Assembly (NCBI GenBank): GCA_937897365.1 | Contig: CALCOP010000140.1 | Coordinates: 1-7,148 of the forward strand | Length of the DNA: 7,148 nt | From: an uncultured euryarchaeote | GTDB lineage: Archaea > Thermoplasmatota > Poseidoniia > Poseidoniales > Poseidoniaceae | Reading direction: 5' to 3' | In this document: one piece after another, positions 1 through 6,325 of the stretch | Position numbering within the stretch: position 1 is the first letter of the stretch | Layout of the letters: each line of letters starts with the position of its first letter | Translations under genes and position numbers: made by a program | The notes under the pieces: model-generated | The model's input: the letters and a program-made list of their open reading frames with translations, nothing else | What the model was told of the DNA's origin: nothing | Databases searched by the model: none

Positions 1-2
1 GC

Positions 3-3000
3 TGGGATGGAGGTACATCGACCGCAACCACTGCACTGGAAGTTTCTGAATCGGTCGGGTCAGTTGAAAACATGACCTGGTCCGCATCCAACGTTCAAGT
101 GAATGCAGGCAGCAACGCATATGTTACCTCAATCGGTAACACAATTGATGAAAGCAAGTTGGTTGTCGCATCCTCTGCAACCATTGATGAAGCAAACTTG
201 TTCTCAATGGATTCAACCCACTTGAGTGCTGCACCGACTTCTGAAGTTGCAATGTTGATTCAATCAACTGACGGAACACGTGCATCCTATGTGTCAACCA
301 GTTTCCAACCTGAAGTCATGGACGTTGATGGTTCTGATGAGGATTGGACTGGCGGTAACGCCCTCAACCCATCTGGCTATGCAATGCCTGGTATGATGAG
401 CGGTGACGGAACCAACGATATGATGGTAACATACATCGAAGGCGACGACCTTTACATCGGTTTGACCGGTGAAGATCTTGCTGCAAGCGATGCTCTCATC
501 TACCTCAGTGTCGATGGCAGTGGAAGCAACACAGGATACAACCTCGGTGGCGCTCACACATTGCCATTCCAAGCCAACTACGTGCTTTGGGCTGACAGTG
601 ACTCATCGTTTGACTTGTATAGCTACGGTTTCCTCGGATGGGGTCCAACATCGCTCAGCACAGCGAGCGTTGATGTTTCCTCTTCGAGCACTCTGACTGA
701 AATTTCAATACCGTTCTCACGAATTGGTGGAACTCCAAGTCAGATTGACATTGTTGCGATCGTTCAGGGAGAGACTACTGCTGATGTCAGCACAGTCCAC
801 CCAACACAAACAATCGACACTTCAAACACGTTGCAAACATTCAGCGAATACATCACTGTTGAATTGACAAATGACGATCTTCTCACTGGTTCGATATCAG
901 ATGAAGTTCTTGTTTACCGTTCATACAAGGGTTCGAACACTCCAAGTGTTGCTAAGAACTACGATGTCATGATTAAGACTGAAGCAGATTGTGAATACGA
1001 TTGGGCAACAGCAACAGACTTGTCTCTTGCTACCAATGTGGAAATCGATCTTGATATGGCACGTGCATGTCCTGAAATTCAGGCATCTCTCGCTGATATC
1101 ACTGTTGATGAAGACTCGGGTGCTTACACCTTCAGCCTAACAAACATGGCTGACGATGTCCAGGACCTCGAAGCGGACCTCACATGGACCTCTGCTGATG
1201 GCAACATCGATGCATATGACGGAGTTCTTGTCAACTGGAACCAGAATGGACACACTGTGACCATCACTCCACTCGACGATCAATTCGGAACACTTGAGTA
1301 TGAGTTTGAAGTTACAGACAGCAATGGTTTGACTGACTCACGAAACATTACTTTCGAAGTAACAAACGTGAACGACGCACCAGTGATCTGCAACGTCCTT
1401 GAACTTGATTGCATGCCAATCTTCTCGGTTGACGACACATACAACAACATCCTTGCTGAAGGATTTGGAACACACACCAAGTATCTTGGTAACGTCTCAA
1501 ACGCTTCCAGCTCCTACATCCGTGACATGGCAAACGAGCAATCGCCTGACCGCCAAATCTACGAATGGGGTGCAAGCGTGCCTTCGACATGTATAGCGTT
1601 CTCAGTTGAAGTTGATTCAAGAAACAACCTTGTCATCACTGAAAACACATCCAACGAAAAGGGTGGAGACTGTGTCATTACATTGACACTTAATGATGAT
1701 GCTGGTGAATGTTCGAATGCCTTGCTTTCGACGACCACCACTGACACAAAGGCTTCATGTGAATCTTACATGTATCTCGATAACGCAAACTGGGGCGGAA
1801 CTGTCTACACAGGTTGTTACAACCTTGCAACACACGTCTTCAGTCCAACAACGACACTGGCTGAGTGTTACGCATACACCTTCATTGGCGAAAATGCAGA
1901 TGCAACACCTTACGAAGTCACCTTCTCGGTGGCACCAGTGAACGATGCACCTGTGATTTCCTTGCAGGACGAGAACAGTCAGAACTTGTTGTTGAACGAC
2001 GCAGGTGACCGAGCTACTGGTGAAGGTGAATACATCACCATGACAGAAGACGATACCAATTTGGACAACCTCACTTGGGATCTTCTACCGTTGATGAGCG
2101 ATATTGACCACGACGTTCCAGCAGACCTCACTTGGACTGTTGAACCAACAAGTCAGTGTGCTTACACCAACTACTTCACAACAGCAATCGTTGGCACAGA
2201 CCTTGTGTTCACTTTAATCCCTGACGCAACCACAAACGGTTACGATTGGGAAATCGATTACTTGAACGACAACGGTATCCACCAATTGCGACCAAATGGA
2301 CAGACCTTCTGTGCTATCAACTTGGTTCTCAAGGATACTGCTACTGCACCATCTCACACACCAAACTATGACCCAACGATTATGCCAATTGCTGCATATG
2401 AACAAGGTCAAGACGATGTTGTGATGTATGTCACAGTCGAGCGTGTTGCAGAAAACGTCGCAGATTACTCGATTGACGCAGTCTCTGGAATTGACTTCAA
2501 CGGAATTACCAACATCATGACCGGCACCTATGTTCCTGTTACAGTGAACATTGACGCTGGTGGCGATGAAGGACCATACAACTACGATCACATGCTTGCA
2601 GTGACATTCCACACAGACGGACATTCGGAAGAAGAGTTTACTCGATACTACAATGTCCCAGCATACGGAACCAGCATGGATGTGCACGAAGATGTCTACA
2701 TGACAAAGGATACGACCAAGGTCGAAGTTTCAATGGACGTTCTCACTTGTTTGAACGACCCATGTGACCTTACTGTTCCTGCAAGTGAGCGTTTCCAAAC
2801 AGACGACCCTGAATCTCACCGTTCCAACAACGGTGGTTCTCAAGGCTCTGCTTGGTCTGCTCCTGGTCAATATGGACAGAGTGCTTCTCAGACCTCTGAA
2901 CGCCGACCAATGCTTGAAGACAATTACTGGTGTAACAACAGACTAACAACCCTCGACTTGGATACTGCTGAAGCAAGTGCAGATTGGGGCAAGTGTAACG

Positions 3001-3743
3001 AATTCGCAGCTGGTTCAGACTCGTTCGGTGCTACCGGACAGCCTCTACCAAACGTTGTCCGCACCATTGGTGCCAGCGCTGTGCCTTCGTTCGCTCCAAG
3101 CATTGTTGTCGTCTGTCTAACCGGTCTCTTCGTGAGTGCTCTTGCCTTCGCCAGCCGCCGTGCTGATGATGAGGAAGAAGTCACCGAGAAGCTCGAAGAC
3201 AATGACATGGCAGTGAGCCCAGTTATTGCAACTATCTTGATGGTTGCAATCACCGTGGTTCTCTCTGGTGTTATCTATGTCTGGGCAAGCAGTCTTGCTG
3301 ATACTGATGTCAAGGGTGTCCCTCGAGTCACCTTTGATATTGAGGACATTGACAGTTTTGATGCTGACAAGGGTCACTGGCGAATCACCGTTCAATCTGC
3401 TGAAACTGACTTGGCAACCCAAGCAGTTGAAGTCCGTGTATTCTACGTGGACGCCAGCGGAGCGGACCAGAGTGTGACTTACAACTTGGCAGACACCAAC
3501 GATGTTTATGGCTTCAATCCAGCGAACAGTGAATCTATGGTCACGTTCGTAGATCAGGTCAACAGTGAAGGTGATGATAAGGTTTCGACCTTCAACACAG
3601 GTGATACGATTTTCGTGCGAACACACGATTCTGAAGGAACACCTCTTGAAGATGTGACAATTACTCTTTCCTACGCTCCAAATGTAGGACAAGGTGCGCT
3701 CTTGCGCTCCTGGAGTGATTTGTCATACAACCTTAACGCTTGA
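3..3743 (+). CDS. Giant secreted surface protein fused to a C-terminal type IV pilin module (5' partial)
   Basis: The frame is open from the window edge (codons from base 3) through an in-frame ATG at 72 to the TGA at 3741-3743, so the true start and any signal peptide lie upstream; 1246 residues are visible. Residues below count from the ATG at 72. Residues about 80-265 resemble a CBM9-like beta-sandwich (DVDGSDEDW, then YIEGDDLYIGL). Residues about 335-440 form an Ig/cadherin-like domain ending in VNDAPV (433), and a second VNDAPV lies at 623 before another such region. A Ser/Gly/Gln/Asn-rich linker spans 918-945. A hydrophobic helix (1007-1027) ends in RR, followed by an acidic linker (1031-1045) and a pilin-type helix from 1049. 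The ectodomain has 16 cysteines, suggesting disulfides. Asn codons lean to AAC, unlike the next gene, which fits high expression. Adhesion or cell-wall roles are plausible but not shown; I do not recognise a named family for the whole protein. Confidence 0.9.
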   Translation, partial: WDGGTSTATTALEVSESVGSVENMTWSASNVQVNAGSNAYVTSIGNTIDESKLVVASSATIDEANLFSMDSTHLSAAPTSEVAMLIQSTDGTRASYVSTSFQPEVMDVDGSDEDWTGGNALNPSGYAMPGMMSGDGTNDMMVTYIEGDDLYIGLTGEDLAASDALIYLSVDGSGSNTGYNLGGAHTLPFQANYVLWADSDSSFDLYSYGFLGWGPTSLSTASVDVSSSSTLTEISIPFSRIGGTPSQIDIVAIVQGETTADVSTVHPTQTIDTSNTLQTFSEYITVELTNDDLLTGSISDEVLVYRSYKGSNTPSVAKNYDVMIKTEADCEYDWATATDLSLATNVEIDLDMARACPEIQASLADITVDEDSGAYTFSLTNMADDVQDLEADLTWTSADGNIDAYDGVLVNWNQNGHTVTITPLDDQFGTLEYEFEVTDSNGLTDSRNITFEVTNVNDAPVICNVLELDCMPIFSVDDTYNNILAEGFGTHTKYLGNVSNASSSYIRDMANEQSPDRQIYEWGASVPSTCIAFSVEVDSRNNLVITENTSNEKGGDCVITLTLNDDAGECSNALLSTTTTDTKASCESYMYLDNANWGGTVYTGCYNLATHVFSPTTTLAECYAYTFIGENADATPYEVTFSVAPVNDAPVISLQDENSQNLLLNDAGDRATGEGEYITMTEDDTNLDNLTWDLLPLMSDIDHDVPADLTWTVEPTSQCAYTNYFTTAIVGTDLVFTLIPDATTNGYDWEIDYLNDNGIHQLRPNGQTFCAINLVLKDTATAPSHTPNYDPTIMPIAAYEQGQDDVVMYVTVERVAENVADYSIDAVSGIDFNGITNIMTGTYVPVTVNIDAGGDEGPYNYDHMLAVTFHTDGHSEEEFTRYYNVPAYGTSMDVHEDVYMTKDTTKVEVSMDVLTCLNDPCDLTVPASERFQTDDPESHRSNNGGSQGSAWSAPGQYGQSASQTSERRPMLEDNYWCNNRLTTLDLDTAEASADWGKCNEFAAGSDSFGATGQPLPNVVRTIGASAVPSFAPSIVVVCLTGLFVSALAFASRRADDEEEVTEKLEDNDMAVSPVIATILMVAITVVLSGVIYVWASSLADTDVKGVPRVTFDIEDIDSFDADKGHWRITVQSAETDLATQAVEVRVFYVDASGADQSVTYNLADTNDVYGFNPANSESMVTFVDQVNSEGDDKVSTFNTGDTIFVRTHDSEGTPLEDVTITLSYAPNVGQGALLRSWSDLSYNLNA
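318..866 (+). other. CBM9-like / DOMON-like beta-sandwich domain within the surface protein
   Basis: This is a domain inside the large surface gene, about residues 83-265 from the ATG at 72. It opens with DVDGSDEDWTGG, the usual 'DG..ddW' entry of CBM9-like domains, and continues with an aromatic strand pair YIEGDDLYIGL and an acidic ALIYLSVDGSG strand. It ends near EYITVEL. In family members this fold binds carbohydrate or acts as a structural sandwich. A Met-rich loop (AMPGMMSGDGTNDMM) is present. Assignment rests on motif pattern only, and ligand binding is not demonstrated. A generic Ig-like fold remains possible. Confidence 0.5.
1368..1957 (+). repeat. Two VNDAPVI repeat-domain boundaries, 570 bp apart
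   Basis: The peptide VNDAPVI is encoded at 1368-1388 and again at 1938-1958. The DNA is nearly identical over the first 20 bases (GTGAACGAYGCACCWGTGAT), and the spacing is 570 bp or 190 residues. This peptide is the common end/start boundary of tandem Ig-like, cadherin-like or 'tandem-95' repeats in large bacterial and archaeal surface proteins. The preceding domain contains typical ITVDEDSGAYTF and YEFEVTDSNGLTDSRN strands, and DLTW recurs in the first and third units. The 190-residue unit between the two copies is longer than a usual ~95-residue repeat and carries eight cysteines, so it probably contains an insertion or two domains. Confidence 0.7.
3090..3206 (+). other. C-terminal anchor helix plus acidic cytoplasmic linker
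   Basis: Within the large surface gene, residues 1007-1027 (FAPSIVVVCLTGLFVSALAFA) form a hydrophobic helix preceded by VPS and followed by SRR, then the strongly acidic ADDEEEVTEKLEDND up to residue 1045. A short Pro/Phe motif, a helix and a basic stop resemble archaeal C-terminal sorting and anchor signals such as PGF-CTERM, with PSF in place of PGF. The paired arginines just after the helix fit the positive-inside rule and place the acidic linker in the cytoplasm. In a normal protein of this design the chain would end here; instead it runs on into the pilin module. Confidence 0.6.
3207..3743 (+). other. Type IV pilin-like module (Pilin_N) in frame at the end of the surface protein
   Basis: Residues 1046-1223, 178 residues from an internal ATG at 3207, look like a complete archaeal adhesion-pilin or archaellin-like subunit. 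MAV is followed by SPVIATILMVAITVVLSG and then VIYVWASSLAD. This is the characteristic archaeal Pilin_N helix with the SPV start seen after class III signal peptides. A beta-rich globular part follows (FDIEDID, WRITVQS, VEVRVFYVD, FVRTHD, VTITLSY). The upstream KLEDND matches the charged n-region expected before the PibD/FlaK-type cleavage site. There is no convincing Shine-Dalgarno sequence close to the ATG at 3207. The module is normally a stand-alone gene, so its in-frame position after an anchored ectodomain is unusual. Independent translation from 3207 cannot be excluded. Confidence 0.8.
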
Positions 3744-3774
3744 GCGTAATCGTTTAGACAAAATCGGACGCATT

Positions 3775-3800
3775 GAGGAGGGGCCAAGCCCCTCCTCTTT
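3775..3800 (+). terminator. Strong hairpin with short T run after the pilin-fusion gene
   Basis: A perfect 10-bp stem, GAGGAGGGGC (3775-3784) with GCCCCTCCTC (3788-3797), closes a CAA loop and is followed by TTT. It lies 32 nt after the stop codon of the surface gene. It has the form of an intrinsic terminator or a 3'-end stabilising stem. Archaea usually terminate on T-rich tracts without needing a stem, so the exact role is inferred. Confidence 0.65.
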
Positions 3801-3808
3801 GCATCCCG

Positions 3809-3845
3809 CATCCCAGTGATGGGATGACTGTCTCCTTGGAGACAG
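3809..3845 (+). repeat. Two adjacent perfect hairpins in the intergenic region
   Basis: CATCCC (3809-3814) pairs with GGGATG (3821-3826) around AGTGAT. One base later CTGTCTCC (3828-3835) pairs with GGAGACAG (3838-3845) around TT; the realistic stem is 7 bp with a CTTG loop. Neither is followed by a T run, so they are not simple terminators. They could be part of a structured 3' UTR or a small RNA. The stems are read directly from the sequence; the function is unknown. Confidence 0.6.
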
Positions 3846-3859
3846 AGAGCCACCCGATC

Positions 3860-3906
3860 GCAGGGGGTTTCCGAAAGGGGCCCCCTGCCTTCGGCACCCT
3901 TTTCTT
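3860..3906 (+). terminator. GC-rich hairpin with alternative pairing and T-rich tail
   Basis: GCAGGGGG (3860-3867) pairs with CCCCCTGC (3881-3888). Overlapping alternatives exist: CCGAAAGG (3871-3878) can pair with CCTTCGG (3888-3894) with one bulged A, and TGCC (3886-3889) with GGCA (3893-3896). A tract CCCTTTTCTT ends the block at 3906. The final stem plus T run could terminate transcription. The competing pairings resemble an attenuator, but no ligand-binding class is recognised. Confidence 0.5.
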
Positions 3907-3934
3907 AGGATCTTGTCCATTTTTTCAACTCACT

Positions 3935-3976
3935 ATGAGCGAAGGCTTTCAAGTGAGGCGGTATTCAGTCACATGA
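3935..3976 (+). CDS. Possible 13-codon leader ORF overlapping the phosphatase start
   Basis: ATG at 3935 opens a 13-residue frame, MSEGFQVRRYSVT, whose TGA (3974-3976) overlaps the ATG of the phosphatase gene (3973-3975) in an ATGA arrangement. Such overlaps allow translational coupling by termination-reinitiation. No clear ribosome binding site precedes it. It could equally be chance in an untranslated leader, or be absent altogether if the phosphatase transcript is leaderless. Confidence 0.2.
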   Translation: MSEGFQVRRYSVT

Positions 3977-4662
3977 GCCTCATGACGACAACCGAAGATA
4001 TTCCCAAAACGACATGCGTAGTTTTCGATTGTGATGGTGTTCTGGTGAATGCAGTGAGTTCGTGGAGAACTCTTCACGATTACTTTGGGACTGATAATGC
4101 GGTAAACCTTCAACGTTTTATTCGCGGCGAATTTTCCGATGTCGAATTTATGCGTTCAGATATCAAAATGTGGAAAGAAAAGCAAGACCCAATTTATCGT
4201 GATGAATTGTTTCGAGCTTATTCAGGAGTGAAACTCATGGATGGAGCTCGTGAGGTTATCGAGCAGCTTCAAGCGAATGGTGTATTTGTCGCTATAGTCA
4301 GCGCAGGTGTTGACTTGTTCGTAGCATCAATTGCTTCAATGCTCAAAGTCGATGATTGGATTGCCAATGGATTTGTCTTTAATGATGATGACACACTCTC
4401 TGATGACGGCATTTGTAGGCTTCACGCTACTGGAAAAGGCGATGTTATCCACCGATTACTTGAGATGAATGATCTTAATGCGATGAATTGCGTTTCAGTC
4501 GGTGATTCTGAAATGGATTTGTCAATGCATGTTGAAGGTAGCCGTTTCATAGGTTTCAATCCAACTCGAGAATCCTCTCAATCCGCATTTAAGGCGGCTG
4601 ATATTGATGTCGTTTACGGGAATGATTTGAGAGCGATTCTACCTTTGCTGAATCTTGAATAA
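3973..4662 (+). CDS. HAD-superfamily phosphatase, phosphoserine phosphatase-like
   Basis: The product of 229 residues carries all four HAD motifs. Motif I is VVFDCDGVLV, with nucleophile Asp19 and acid/base Asp21. Motif II is VAIVSAG, with Ser110. Motif III is Lys155 in TGKGD. Motif IV is GDSEMD, with Asp178 and Asp182 for Mg2+. The SSW..LHDYFG segment after motif I and a helical cap (about 40-95) resemble archaeal SerB-like HAD-IB proteins, which hydrolyse small phosphomonoesters in the cytoplasm; the substrate cannot be read from sequence. I chose ATG 3973. ATG 3982 and a TTG at 3913 are alternatives, the latter adding 20 residues with no family support. A GAGG lies at 3955-3958, rather far from the start. 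Asn codons are 11 AAT to 1 AAC, unlike the surface gene upstream. Its stop abuts the convergent DP1 gene. Confidence 0.88.
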   Translation: MSLMTTTEDIPKTTCVVFDCDGVLVNAVSSWRTLHDYFGTDNAVNLQRFIRGEFSDVEFMRSDIKMWKEKQDPIYRDELFRAYSGVKLMDGAREVIEQLQANGVFVAIVSAGVDLFVASIASMLKVDDWIANGFVFNDDDTLSDDGICRLHATGKGDVIHRLLEMNDLNAMNCVSVGDSEMDLSMHVEGSRFIGFNPTRESSQSAFKAADIDVVYGNDLRAILPLLNLE

Positions 4663-6294
4663 TCATGCAAATGGTATGGATGTCGTTGCATGACTCTTTA
4701 GATTCACAACCGTAAGGATACACGGCTTGGGTTGGAATCCTAACATACGTTGGTATGAGGTTTGATCTTGCCATGTGCTTGAACATATCAGCGTGGTTCC
4801 TTTGAAATCGATACAGGCATGTCCATGAACATGGCCGGTAACAAAAATGTCCGGAACTTGACGAATGACCAACCCATCTTCAGGTTCAGGAGATAGTGGT
4901 GTTTTCCCCCCCCATTGTGGGGCAAGGTGTCGACGCCGGAGCATTTGTCGCATTGCCTCGACAGGGTCAGCATAGGTGACGGTTCTCAAACCTGCTACAA
5001 AATCGTCAATTGATTTGCCATGATAGGAGAGTATGCGAACGCCGTGCAGGGAGAAATCGCAGGGGTTTCCAACAAATGTTGTTGCATTGTAATCTTGCTG
5101 AATCTCTTTTTCTAACGTGGGTTGAGGTTCAGCAGGTCGAACTGCATCATGATTACCTGGTAGCATCACGCATTCGACCCAGTCAGGGAGCAGTTCTAAC
5201 AGGCCAGCAAATACAGTATATTGTCGAAAAAGGTCAGGTATGGAAAGTTCACTGTCTTGTCCTGGGTAAATCCCTACACCATCAACACAATCTCCTGAAA
5301 GTATGAGATATTTGATTGTCTTCGCAAGAGGGTCTGTATGGAACCAACGGACCATCTTGTGCCATTGTGCTTCCAAAAATGTTTTTGAGCCAACGTGAAT
5401 ATCAGAAATGAATGCAACACTTATTCCGTGTTCTGCAGTGGTTTTCTTATGACTTGCCTGCATTGGGAAATGCAAATCATCGACATAGAACAGATCACCT
5501 GTTTGACTGAATGTTCCAGAGACTCCTAATACATCGTCAGGCATCAAACCTGCTTCAATAATTTGTTCGTGTGCTCTATCCCTGTCATCGCCTTTTCTTT
5601 TGGTAAGTAAACAGGTTAGTTCACCAGTTTCATCTTCAAGCCTCCACATTAGATGGCCATTTTTGGTATATCGTGGTTCGTTTACCAGTCCAATCGCAAC
5701 TGCTTTGTTTTCATACCCCTGGTAGCGACTGCTTTCTGCATGCAATCTTGAGATTTCAGTCGGTGTTCGTGGGAGATTGGAATTTTGGATAATCATTTTG
5801 CGTATGCGCTTCAATCGATCTTCAAAACACGAATTAATGTCAGACATCTTACCTTCAGTAATACTGTTTCCCGTGATGTCATAGTGAACTAAAATATCGC
5901 TTGGGGCATCGGATGCATTTTCACTAAAGTCTGCGGTATTCCAGTCCGGAAGGTTGTTTCGAAATTTCAAATCTAAGGGTTCAGGTGAATGAATTGGGGC
6001 TATTGTCCTGCCTAATGGAACTGGCTTTACTTGGAGATCTGGGGTCGAGACAGAATTCGATTTACCTTTTCGATCCCAGACGCTAAGCATTGATTCAAGA
6101 ATTTCATTCGTTAAAAATCCCTTTTCAAATCCAACTTCGCTGGAGCAATTTAACACCCCTTCCAAGTCTTCAAGGTTGAGTAGGCGATTTCGAATTGAAG
6201 CAGATGGCAGGAAACCACGCTGCCGTAGGAGTGCAGTCATTTCCTCCTCGGACGCACCCATGAACTCAAGGCAACGCTTACGCTCCAAAAGCAC
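4663..6294 (-). CDS. polB: DNA polymerase II (family D) small subunit DP1, with 3'-5' exonuclease-type phosphoesterase
   Basis: The protein of 543 residues is the proofreading subunit of the euryarchaeal replicative polymerase PolD, partner of DP2. A short helical N-terminal domain (about 12-70) and a variable linker lead to the conserved segment YDITGNSITEGKMSDIN (138-154) with a following helix. An OB fold follows (about 195-280, DETGELTCLL). The calcineurin-like phosphoesterase has its metal ligands intact: Asp298 and His300 (SDIHVG), Asp335 and Asp338 (GDCVD), Asn381 and His382 (GNHD), His425 (SYHG), His488 and His490 (GHVHGH). Active 3'-5' nuclease is therefore expected. The start is GTG at 6294, with an in-frame stop upstream; ATG 6261-6259 (residue 12) is an alternative. 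The length fits the family. It lies 31 nt after the PncC-like gene on the same strand, suggesting cotranscription. Its TGA directly abuts the stop of the convergent phosphatase. DP2 is not in the window. Confidence 0.95.
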   Translation of the reverse strand: MLLERKRCLEFMGASEEEMTALLRQRGFLPSASIRNRLLNLEDLEGVLNCSSEVGFEKGFLTNEILESMLSVWDRKGKSNSVSTPDLQVKPVPLGRTIAPIHSPEPLDLKFRNNLPDWNTADFSENASDAPSDILVHYDITGNSITEGKMSDINSCFEDRLKRIRKMIIQNSNLPRTPTEISRLHAESSRYQGYENKAVAIGLVNEPRYTKNGHLMWRLEDETGELTCLLTKRKGDDRDRAHEQIIEAGLMPDDVLGVSGTFSQTGDLFYVDDLHFPMQASHKKTTAEHGISVAFISDIHVGSKTFLEAQWHKMVRWFHTDPLAKTIKYLILSGDCVDGVGIYPGQDSELSIPDLFRQYTVFAGLLELLPDWVECVMLPGNHDAVRPAEPQPTLEKEIQQDYNATTFVGNPCDFSLHGVRILSYHGKSIDDFVAGLRTVTYADPVEAMRQMLRRRHLAPQWGGKTPLSPEPEDGLVIRQVPDIFVTGHVHGHACIDFKGTTLICSSTWQDQTSYQRMLGFQPKPCILTVVNLKSHATTSIPFA

Positions 6295-6325
6295 ATCGGT
6301 ATGAATTACTCACATCTCGAGCGTG

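Noticed and set aside
2214..2687. A 157-codon minus-strand frame opposite the surface protein
   Set aside because: Its composition (Cys, His and Val rich) fits an antisense shadow; no start signal or domain was seen.
3117..3692. A 191-codon open frame on the minus strand opposite the pilin module
   Set aside because: It is the mirror of a strongly supported gene with biased codons; its translation has no recognisable domain and is rich in His, Cys and Ser as expected from a reverse reading.
3913..3972. TTG at 3913 as the phosphatase start
   Set aside because: It adds 20 residues with no family counterpart and begins right after the T-rich terminator-like block; ATG 3973 lies close before motif I, as usual.
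3773..3976. A 67-codon plus-strand frame running through the hairpin block
   Set aside because: Its first two thirds are read from palindromic stem sequence and the peptide has no protein-like features; only its last 13 codons (from ATG 3935) were kept, at low confidence, as a leader ORF.
3973..4662. Naming the phosphatase serB
   Set aside because: The HAD motifs and general resemblance are clear, but HAD substrates cannot be assigned from motifs alone and no serine pathway neighbour is present.
4906..4913. Run of eight C (eight G in the DP1 sense strand) as a programmed frameshift or sequencing error
   Set aside because: The DP1 frame continues correctly on both sides (PQWGGKTPL, with the GHVHGH motif downstream), so the run is read in frame; nothing calls for slippage.
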